This document shows, one piece after another, positions 11,701 to 23,700 of a stretch of 64,000 nt of DNA; the first letter of the stretch is position 1; each line of letters opens with the position of its first letter. This DNA is from Anastrepha obliqua (Eukaryota; Arthropoda; Insecta; Diptera; Tephritidae): positions 47,456,501-47,520,500 of the forward strand of contig NC_072896.1 of the NCBI RefSeq assembly GCF_027943255.1, written 5' to 3'. The position numbers were made by a program, and so were the translations under genes. The notes beneath the pieces are model-generated. The model was not told where the DNA came from. It searched no databases and saw only the letters and a list, made by a program, of their open reading frames with translations.

Positions 11701-14700
11701 TCAAGGCATGCTGAGAAGATGCCAGGCTATAGTCGACAACCATGGACTTATTGAGTAATTACGACTCGTAGTTTTGCACATACTTTTATATAAAATTTTT
11801 CTTAAATATATATCTTTTATACTTCATGAATAATCGCGATTCCTTTTTTCTGTTTGAAATGTACACCGTCGGATTATTAAAAATTACCGGTAAAAAATTA
11901 AAATCTTTTCCGATTTTTATCTACAGTAATAGACATGTGGACGCGAAATTGAAGATACAATTAATCCCAAATTATTTAACTTTGAGGAAACTTAACTGTC
12001 TTTACAAAGCAATTATCCTGGAACCTCTCTTTCTTATCCGGAAATTCATTCATTTTCAAAAATACAATGATAAATGTTATTTCAGTTGAGCTAATAATGG
12101 TGGGATGATTTCAATGGCGGCAAGTGTATGTATTACTTTTTAAGATGATGATAGAATCGTAAAATAACAAATTAATTAATTTTCCCAAAAAAATTAGAGC
12201 TGAAGTCCGGTTCCGCCCTAAATATATTTATGTATATGTATGTAAACCTATTCATAAAATAAGCGAATGCTTGAATTGGTTACCTACCTTGATATTATGG
12301 TGGCACCAGGAGGGAATTCAACAACATCTTCCCGAATTTCAAGATCATTATAAAAACTCACTACGTTGGGTTCATTATTCTTAAACAAACAAGTACCGTT
12401 CGCTGAAAAAAAAATAAAGATAAAGTTATTTATTAATGCAATTGTGTGTGGATTTATGTATATTCTTACTACATTTTTATTGGATACTCTATATAAGTAG
12501 ATTATTGGGATACCCGCGGCTTGTTGTTTCAAAGAGCTTTGCAGTTAATACAAATTTTATGCGATGGATTTCGAAACTGCAGTTCCGATAGATAACTTAC
12601 AATAATACCCAATACTATTGTCGGTTCCAGTCAGCCCAAGGTAAAATAACCGTCGATTATGATTAAAAAGTTATTCAAATTACAACATCCACCACAGCAT
12701 CCACTATAAGCTGCGCCCCATGATATATAACTCATTGCGAGATGACTATTGAACACACCTAAATAAAGCAAGATGCAATTGGCAACAAATTCATTTAAAC
12801 AAAATAACTTTCTGCGAAGTCTCGTCTGAAAATGATACTATGGGCGTACATTGCCCAGAGTTAAGTAATACATATAATATATTATAGATGACTGGTTTGA
12901 TGAATGACTCATCAATAATGAAACTAATATATGTCCAGCCATCTCCGAATCGACGATTGTAGATGGAGAGATCAGAATACATGCAAAAATTAGCAGAATG
13001 TTATGGCCCACCTACAACCTCAAACAAAGTTCATCATTGATAAACATCATCATCATTGGAGACTCACGGCAGTCATAACTGGCTTTTGGTCTGTCGGAGA
13101 ACAAGCAGCCGCATACCTCACAATATACACTGTCACAGTTGTAAACAACCAGAGAAAAAGGAAAATATTTTCCTTTTCCTCTATGAATGCCCTGCCCTAT
13201 GGAAGGAGAGATTGTTAACCCTGGGCAAACCATTGTTCGAGCGTCTCGAAAAGCACATTAAACAAGTTGGTAACGAGGATGTGGCAACAAAGTGGCGGAA
13301 TAGCTGTTTTTTGGATTCTGGATGAATCCAACCCACCAACTAACCAACCACCCGTCAGAATTGTCTTCAAATTGGTGGGCAATGTTGGGATTATACAAAG
13401 GATTCAGAACGCATTGTTTACGACGGTCGCTTGTAAAGTCCGAGCAAAAATAAAAAGTAATTAATTTTTTGGGGTAAAGTTTTTATTTTTTTCTTTTAAA
13501 CCTTTGTCCTTCGTCTAACACTGTTCTAGTTTCTTGACCCCTCCCGAATAATAAAATTCGTCCAAGTACGATAAATAGCCATTCGTTTCTGCAATCAACT
13601 CCTCGTTTGAATAATATCTTTTTCCCACCAGCTATTTCTTCAAATTGGGCAACAAACAGTAGTGCCATCTCTCTGGCTTTGCACGGACTTTTGAAACGAC
13701 CCTCGTAACTTCTTGACTTACTCACCAACATCGCTTAAAAGTAGTCCGAATTTTTGTTAAATGGTTTTAAGAAGTCATTCAATAAGCAATTAAGAACTGT
13801 ACCTGTCACTAGGCCATTTAATAACTAAACCAATTGCTAGAAAAATATCGTATAAGTAGTTAGTTTTGCCCTACCTCGAGTCAAAATATACCCCTGCAAC
13901 ACCTTACTGCGTGTCGTTTTGCGGAACAATGCTCCCCCAGACTAACAGTGGGAATTGAGTGGTTTTCCTTACAGAATGATAGAATACAAGATGTGTCCAT
14001 CCGAAGCAAAATTGTGAGAGTAACTGCCACGTCAGAGGGGACTCGACAGCAGAATTATGCCTGATCATCACAGTTCTTACAGTTGCCCAATCAGTAGTTG
14101 TTCACACGGTGGAGAGAATACATCTATCATCCGTGGTTGTACAGTCGACAACGAAATAACATGGGCATTGACTGCGTTGATTTTTTGATATGACCAGTAC
14201 AAGCTCAGTTTTTGCCGGTCTCTGTTACAAATCGTGTGATTCCTTAAAATTCGCCGAGAGCCGAATAATGGTTTGCGGATGTCGCCACCTTCTGTATTCT
14301 TTCAGTGTTTGCTCTTCGGTTAGTATGGGTGTCCCGAACTCATTTTTATATAGCAAATTTGATGTTGTAGACATGGCAGACCACATCTACCGGTGAGCAG
14401 TATTCGGCCCACACTAGATGTCCTCTTTCCACGTTTGCTCGTCATCATCGCGATTATATTTACCAGCCATCGATATCTGACTGAGGTCGAAAGTCGCTTG
14501 AACCGAAAGTAAAATAATTATTTCCGATCACTCCCTGGTCTGGAATGGTAATTAGAAAGTTTCTCTTTGCTTTTCTAAAGAGAGGACATTTTTTACTTTT
14601 TAACTCTTAAATCTTTCTATATATTCTTCTTCTCGACAAATACCAATCTAAATGTTTTGTCATTTCTTCGATTTTTTTATCCACGAATGATCGAATGGAG

Positions 14701-17700
14701 CTGCTTTATCTAAATTGTTTTGAAAGCTATATGCTTTCAAGCAAGCTTTCTTTTACATAAATTTCGTATAAGGCATTTATCATTTAATACTTACCGCAAT
14801 TGTAGGAACGTCCAATCCATTGCCCATTATCGCATATAATCTTCCATGTGTTTCTTTCTCCCGCAGCACTTGGTATGCAATTGAAGAATATTTCTGTGCC
14901 GCTTTCGTATACGCCTTCCACATCGGAGAGGTCAGTATTTCTAAAGAAAGATATTGCTTATACATTGGCATCACTTGTGAAATACATATGTATGTATGTA
15001 TACTTGGTTCAGTGCAGGCAGACAACTTCGTTAACCATGATTGTTGGAAGTATCTCAAATATCTGACTTCTCACTGCACTATAAAGGTTGTACGGGTTCC
15101 TTGGGATGAAAGTGAATGAACCTATTTACACCTAGTAAACTTTGCACAAAATATGGACATCACTTTAATTGCTTTAAATTATTGGCTTTGTTCTGCTTTC
15201 ATTGCAAACGCAATTGACTATCCATGTGGGATAACAAGGTTAAAGTAATACGTCAGACTCGTAAACAGACTTTAACTAACTCGCTAGACTTAGTACACAG
15301 ATCTTAATGGTTACTTAATGGCTCCAACCTTAAGAGGATGGACTTCTCTTTTAATGACTTTTGACATAACTGCTGTAATGAGTAGAAAGTGGAAAATATC
15401 GAAGATTACTGTTGAACCTAATCTGCACAACACGAAATCTTACGGATTACGGAACGTGAACCTTAGCTTAACATCTGCATACATTTTTATTTAAAAGCTA
15501 ACTGGAAGTAGTCTTAACGAGCGTTCATATTTGCCAAGCTTACTCAGCCGTTCATGGGAAGGTAAAGAATGAAATATAATATTACTCACTCAAGTGACTC
15601 CCTTAGAAGTGATGCGAATGAAAGACAAACAAATAGTCAATGTTAAACAAATAGTCGGGACACTCCCATCGAAGCAAATATGTTACTCTCAGCGAAGTTA
15701 CTCTCACAATTTTTGTTTGGAATACCAGACCTCGTAAACAAACCGCTCTCTTGACCCCGATTACGTCAGCCAATCAGCTGATTACTTCAAAATTGCTGAG
15801 AATCGGTTAACGATCTGAAGGTGGCCATACCTCTGCAATTTTTATATTGTGATTCTTGTATATGTACAGCACTGAGAATCTGCATTAATTACCGAGTGCC
15901 AGATAGTTAATAACATTAGCAACGAATCCTTCTTTAGACTGTGTAGGCAACTGAAGAGATATGACCACGAATATATGGAAAAAATCTACAGTTTATAGAC
16001 CTATAAGCGATGAGGTAGCCCTTGGAGAGTTCAATAAAAAAGTTTTGCCGTAGATTTAAGTAGCTGGCGATGCTTCAACGATGAGCTGTGGAACTTTTGA
16101 CTATCAAACTGATCAAAGTAGCTCAAAATCATCTAAACGATTAATGTAGGCAATCAAGATGATAAATAGGAAACTTTACAAATAAGATGTCTTGTTATAG
16201 GTAGTAGAAGTTGTTATGCAAAGTTATAATACTCTAGTTCTCTAGCGCTAATAATGTAAAAAAAGAGAATATCCTCTTAGCTGGATTAGGTCTATACTGT
16301 AATGGGCCACACTGAATTAGGAACAAAGTACCATTTACTAAATCGAAGAAAGTTTCAGTTGTACTATGTGTACTCAAAGGGAAAGCATAACGCCCAATCG
16401 TTTTGCTCTCGGGTTCGCTCATTGGAGTTTGGCTTCCGTTCTTAAACTGCTCTTAGTCACAGGTAAGAGGCGGGCTCGAATTGATCGGCGGAATGAATGG
16501 CGTTACCCTATAATAAATAGTGATCAGATTGGAGGTACTTTATCCAATAGGGGTTTTTTGACAGATCACGCGTGACTCATTGAATCATTACATTTTATCA
16601 CCAACGTTTACAAATCGTACAATTGTATTACGAAATTCGACGCTCAGTGAAAAGTGTTAATCGCGCGCTCAGGCGAGCTTATGGTGTTCAGCGATGAGAC
16701 CCATTTTGGGTTCAAGGGCTATGCCAATAAACAAAATTGCCATATTTGGGCTGAAGAGCAACCCGAAGCCATTCAAGGACAGCCATTACATCCACTGAAA
16801 AAAACCGTTTGGTGCGGCGTATGGACTGGAGGAATCATCGGCTCATATTTCTTCAAAGATGAGGCTGGCGCCAATGTAACAGTGAATGGTGAACGCTATC
16901 GCACCATGATAAACGACTTTTTCATGCCGGAAATTTAAGCTCGTGATCTCCACAACAATCTCTCCAACAAGACGGCGCTACTTGCCATACAACCCGTGAA
17001 ATAATGGATTTACTGCGTCTCCGTTTCGGTGAGCCAGTGGACTGGCCACCAAGATCGTGTGATATCCCACCCTAGGACTTTTATTTGTGGAGGTATATAA
17101 AGTATAAATGCTTTGTGAATAAACCAGCTTCGATTTAGGCCAACAACGATACTTTAGTACTGTTAAAGGTTACCTGTATGCCGCCATGTCTGAATTTGGT
17201 ATCCCCGCAAAACTAATACGGCTATGTAAGATGACGTTGCTCAACACCAGCAGCGCCGTCAGAATTGGGAAGGACCTCTCCGAGCCGTTTGATACCAAAC
17301 GAGGTTTCAGACAGGGTGACTCGCTGTCGTGTGACTTCTTTAACCTGATGTTGGAGAGCATCGTACGAGCCGCAGAACTTAATCGCTCAGGCACAATTTT
17401 TTATAAGAGCGTACAATTGCTGGCGTATGCCGATGATATTGACATCATCGGCCTTAACAACCGCGCTGTTAGTTCTGCCTTCTCTAAACTGGATAAAGAG
17501 GCAAAGCGAATGGGTTTGGTGGTGAACGAGGACAAAACGAAGTACCTCCTGTCTTCAAACAAACAGTCGGCGCACTCGCGTATCGGCACCCACGTCACTG
17601 TTGACAGTTATAATTTTGAGGTTGTAAAAGACTTCGTGTATTTAGGAACCAGCATTAACACCGATAACAATGTCAGCCTTGAAATCCAACGTAGAATCTC

Positions 17701-20700
17701 TCTTGCCAACAAGTGCTACTTTGGACTAAGTAGGCAATTGAGCAGTAAAGTCCTCTCTCGACGAACAAAACTAACACTCTACAAGACTCTCATCATGCCC
17801 GTCCTAACGTATGGCGCAGAAGCTTGGACGATGACAACATCCGATGAAGCGACGCTTGGAGTGTTCGAGAGAAAGATTCTGCGTAAGATTTTTGGACCTT
17901 TGCACGTTGGCAACGGCGAATATCGCAGACGATGGAACGATGAGCTGTATGAGCTTTACGACGACATAGACATAGCGCAGCGAATAAAGATCCAGCGGCT
18001 TCGTTGGCTGGGTCATGTCGTCCGAATGGATACAAACGCTCCGGCTTTGAAAGTATTCGATGCGGTACCAGCTGGTGGTAGCAGAGGAAGAGGAAGGCCT
18101 CCTCTGCGTTGGAAAGATCAGGTGGAGAAGGACTTGGCTTCACTTGGTGTGTCCAATTGGCGCCGGTTAGCACGAGAAAGAAACGACTGGCGCGCTTTGT
18201 TAATCTCGGCCAAAATCGCGTAAGCGGTTATCGCGCCAATTAAGAAGAAGAAGAAGTAAAAATAAAAGAAATATTTACTTGTAAACCAACGCGCCATCGG
18301 ATATGCTGGGAGGACCACACATTTTCGATTCTTCTGTTACGTTTTCTTCCGTTGCATTAGCCACGTCTTCAGACTCCGAATTATCAAGGTTTAATGTTAT
18401 TACATTATTCGATTTCGAGTTTGTATGTAGCTCAGATGGCACTTCCTCACGTGATTTGCGTTGACCCGTCTCACAGTGTATAGCTTGTGGGCTTAAGTTA
18501 CCTTTATTACAGCTCATTTCAATGGGCATGACATTCGTTGAATGATCACAATGCGCAGTTACCGTGCTGCCGTGCCCTATTGTCAGACCTGGACGATAGC
18601 CACCCTTTAGAGAATATTTGATTTGCTATTCATGGTAAATCTTCATGGTATTTCACAAAATCTTTACCTCATATATTATACCCGGTAGAGCTGGTAGCGT
18701 ACAAGGTATGGAGACACATTCTGAAAATGCATTCACGGACCAACTGCCATGCGCACAACGCAGTTGTGCAGACCCCTGTAAGATCGAAAGATATTTAAGG
18801 TATACGAAATTTTTGGTATACAATTTGACATAGAGACCTTTCTTACCTGGATATTAAAACCATCATCGCATTCGAGTGTTATAAATTCGTTTGACTCGAT
18901 TTCTTCATATGTTGTTAATGGTGATAGTGAGAGTTTATCGGCAAGCATTTTCGTTTGTGCTTCCACTCTATAGTACCTTCCATTCTCCACTGCCGGCACC
19001 AAACATGGTGCTGCAATGCATTTAGTTAATATAAATCAATTTGTTTAAGATTAGTGTAAAGGACTTTCCTGGACATTACCTGAAAGGCACTTGGGCGTAT
19101 CAGGTTTCCAAATACCGCGTATGCAACGCGCAGTCGTATTTTCGCCTTTTATGTTCAGCTTAAAACCGGCATTGCATTCTAAATGAAGCATAATGCCCAC
19201 GCTATTGCGACCAGGTGCTTTACCGGGTCTCACAACAGTAACATTTGCGAATTGTTCCCAATTCAGATCCTCACAGGGACCACGTAAACGTTTTCTGCCT
19301 TCTTTGGATTCAATTGGGTCAACTGTGTCATCATCAGGTGTAAGCGGAGGCGGTGTCAACTGATTGGTATTGCTACGTTTGCGTCGTCTTCGTACAATCT
19401 GTGATTTGAGTTGTTCTATCAAATCTGTTTCGTTTTGAGTTTGCGGCGAATTTCGAAAGTCGTTAAAAAAATAACTCGCAGAATTGCCGCCGTATAAGAC
19501 ATTCTCATTGTGGTTCGGTTTATGTGCGTTATAACGAGAATTTTGGTTGATATTAGGGAGTGGTATCTTGGCAGACACCTGATGTCCTAGTAATTCGTGT
19601 TCCTCATTCTCCAGACTTAAAAAATCATTATTCGACGTTCGCGACTTGTGCGTAGCTTTGTACCGCGTGAGTAAGTCGGGACTAGTATAGGTGTTGTACC
19701 AACGCCCATCTTGTACTTGTATCTTTTTGGCGGGATTACGAAAATCCGCCGGATTTTGCAATCTACTATAGCCCAATAAATTCTTTACATAATTTTGATA
19801 TTTTTGTTTGATCTTCTGATAATACTTGGAGTATGCCTGATCAATCTCAGAAGGATTTCGTTTAATTCTAGTTCTGGGAGCGTTATTGGTATCTGAAAAC
19901 AATAAGAGAATGGCAATTTGTTCAAACATTGCATCATTAGCAATAAAGGGATTCTACTACATGCATACATATGTATAAAAAGATAGATTGTATAGAGTTG
20001 AGTTTTTTTTTAATTTGTAAGATATTTGATTGTGACAAAGTACTGTAGTATTGGATGTGCAATAATTTTTGACGTGATAACGTCTTATAATTCGATTTAA
20101 CAGGCTGCACGCACGAAAAAATGTGTCGTTACCTTGCTCATTAGTGTTACCTTGCTCATTGCCGTTACTTTGCTCATTTGTCGTTACCTTGCTCATTGCC
20201 GTTACCTTGAATGAACTGCAAGCGAAAGCGCGGAGCGAACGACAAAGCAAACAAAGCAAACGAACGGCAACGTTCGACATCTTGCTCTCCCCTACTTAAG
20301 TGAGCGTATATGTGTATGTATATGCGCATATGTACATATATAAATTCACGTATTTGTATTTGCATATGCCTTCTTATTGATTATTATTAATTTGATTTAC
20401 TTGAAAAATTTAAAATAAAACCAAGTTTGTTAATAATACCTGTTGTTTTAATATTATTATTATTTTTTGACGTGATAACGTCTTATAATTCTATGTAGCC
20501 GGCTGCACGCACCAAAAAATGCGTCGTTATCTTGCTCATGCGTCGTTACCTTGCTTGAACAGCATGTTATGTTATGATACGTTATGTTATGTTAAGTTAT
20601 GTTATGTTATGTTATGTTATGTTATGTTATGTTAAGTTATGTTATGTTATGTTATGTTATGTTATGTTTTGTTATGTTATGTTATGTTATGTTATGTTAT

Positions 20701-23700
20701 GTTATGTTATGTTATGTTATGTTATGTTATGTTATGTTATGTTATGTTATGTTATGTTATGTTATGTTATGTTATGTTATGTTATGTTATGTTATGTTAT
20801 GTTATGTTATGTTATGTTATGTTATGTTATGTTATGTTATGTTATGTTATGTTATGTTATGTTATGTTATGTTATGTTATGTTATGTTATGTTATGTTAT
20901 GTTATATTATGTTATGTTATGTTATGTTATGTTATGTTATGTTATGTTATGTTATGTTATGTTATGTTATGTTATGTTATGTTATGTTATGTTATGTTAT
21001 TGTATGTTATGTTCAATCAACTCTATTTTCGGTACAGCCATCAAAGCTGTCTTTGCTTTTTCCATTACTTCTTTTTGGCTGTTAAAACGCCTGTCCCGTA
21101 GTTGTTTTTTGACTCGATCAAACTGAAAAAATCGCTGGAAGCCATATCAGGTGAATTCGATGGCTGTTGGACTGTATTCGTTTCGTTCTTGGTCTAAAAT
21201 TCACGGATAATTATGGCACTCCACGAGTTGTTTTTTCCCAAATTCTTAATTTTTTGGCGAATTTTTCCACGTAAACATCTCATAACGCCCAAATAATGTA
21301 CCTTATTTATTATCTAACCTTTTGGCAGAAATTCGTAGCTTACAATACCGTTGTAACCCATAACAAATAGTCAGCATAGGTTTCTTTTTTGACAGAAAAC
21401 GACGTGGTTTTTTGATCTTGGTTCATTTGGAGCTCTTCAGTCACTCGCTTCATGTCTCATGTCGTATTCATAAACCCACGTCTCGTAAACCCAGTAATAA
21501 TGTCTCCTTTGGGATCAACTTTATAGCAAAACGGCGCAACCCCAACTCATTATTTAAACTATCCTGAATGTATTTATATGTAATGGAAACGGATCCTGTG
21601 CTAGCTCTCTGATGGGTAATTTGCCATTGAATCCACACAAAATGTAATACAAACTCATTGTTGCAACTTCAAATCCATTTTTAAACTAAATTTACTTAAG
21701 ATGGCGTAACATTTACAAATATCAAGCAATGGCGATAAAATTTTGATGGGAATGTTAACCACAGATATGGCAACCTAACCAATAAAAGTAGACCTCCAAA
21801 TAGTGGACTGAGAGCATCTCCTTGCGGTCGTTCCGAGAACTTTGATTTTATTCAAAGTATTTCCCTTCGATAGCTACGACATTTTTTATATTTGAGGGAG
21901 CACCGAATCGGTCATCTCTTCAGAGGTCAATAACGACCCAATTTTTGAAGCCATCAACTGAAGCGTATGTATTCTGGACCAGTCATTCTGCTTTGATCGA
22001 AACGAATGGTAGTCAGAAGGGGCGATGTCTGGGCTAAAGGGCGTATGGGGGTAAGACTTCCCATGATGATACTTTAAGTACAATTATCTTTTTTTTTGCC
22101 CAAGAGCTTACTTTGTTTTGCTCGAAAAAGTACATTAATAAAATTTTGAAACCTTAAATACCACACTACTTCCCATTCGTCGAAACATGCGGCCGATCAT
22201 TGTCATGACGGAAAATCAATAACTTCTACCTCATTGCCCATCCGAACGATTTTAGTTCAATGCTCGTTTTAATTTGATGAGTTGCTGTCGGCAGCGCTCC
22301 CCATTAATGATTTAACCCAGCTTTAGTAGCTCATAATACATTACACTATTCTGCTCTCATCAAATACACAGCATTACCTTCGAACCAAGGATATTCGGCT
22401 TTATGGGAATATTCGATGAGCCGGGTTGGCTGCTCGTAGTACAACCGCTTAAACGTAAGTGTGCTTGCTCACTATATCCTTTTTTTCATATAAAAATAGT
22501 TCTTAAAAATAATTTACATATGAAAAGGTAAAAGTAAATAAAGGTAAACTCTTACCAATTCCCACAGCAATCGCTTTTAATGGTTGGTGTGCGCTTTCGT
22601 TTATTATCTCATCTAGTTTTCGTCGCAAATCTCTTTTGTTGCGTAATAAGTATTGAGATCGTAGATAGCGTAATTCTATAGATCGTCTTTTACGATTCCA
22701 TCGCAGTCTCGGATGTTGCCCCAGTAAGCATTGTGGTAGCTCCAAAGGCCGCCATTTGCCGCCAACGCACGTAGCACCCGGTGGACCCACCTCTAAAACA
22801 TATCCCTTGTCACAGTCGTACATTATTTGCTTGTTATTAACGATCTATAAAGAGTATATATTTTTTATGGAAACTTCAAAAAAGTATTGTGGAATTTTAT
22901 ATTAACTACAATTGTGTTGCTGTCGTTTGCGAACCTTTTTCACATACGGCCTGTAATCATAGAGTCCCATATTCCCAACAAGCAACACTTTTCCATTTGG
23001 AATGTAACCGGGGAATGAGCAAAACACTTCTTGGCACTGAGGAGTTTCACCAGTCCAATTGCCGAATGAGCACGTCAGCACGTATTCATTTGGATCGGTT
23101 ACATCCTTACCCTCGGGGCTGATCAGTTTAAAGCCATCCTTACATTTAAATCTAGCTTTCATGCCATGTTCCGTCTTTGGGGCGAGCACCATACCATGCT
23201 TTGGTGTCCTCGGCATATTCTTACAACGGGCAGGCACACAGCGAGGTATAATACTCCAAGTTCCGTTATTACACGTCGGAGGACTCAACAATGACACCGG
23301 AAATTCATAGTTTTCGTCGCACTTCACCTCCAAAGCAGTACCATGTTTGACTTTTTCCACGCCGCTGCTCGATGTTGATGGACTTTGCGTCGTTGTTGGT
23401 GTTATAATGGTGGTGCCATTTTCATCTGTGATGATTTCAACAGGTATAACGTAACCTTGAGAAATGGCTGGTACAACACATGGTGCCAAACATTCGGGCA
23501 AGGGGTTACGCCAACGACCATCAATTTGACATACACTCGATGAATGGCCTTGTATTAACATTTCCGGCTGACATCGAAAGATTATACTAGCTCCAAGCCC
23601 AGTACCAGCTTCGATATTTTCAATCCAGCCATTATAAAGTACACCCGGGTTGCCGCAGTTAATTTCTAAAACCGGTATTATATATGCAAGTATGTGTTAG

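Noticed and set aside
19785..19970. Short minus frame and MFEQIAILLLFS as an alternative signal peptide start
   Set aside because: The hydrophobic run is short and coincides with a good polypyrimidine/AG acceptor that joins in phase to the upstream exon.
20574..21126. Three long overlapping frames reading MLCYV repeats
   Set aside because: They arise from the ATGTT pentamer, which is open in several frames; no protein is implied.
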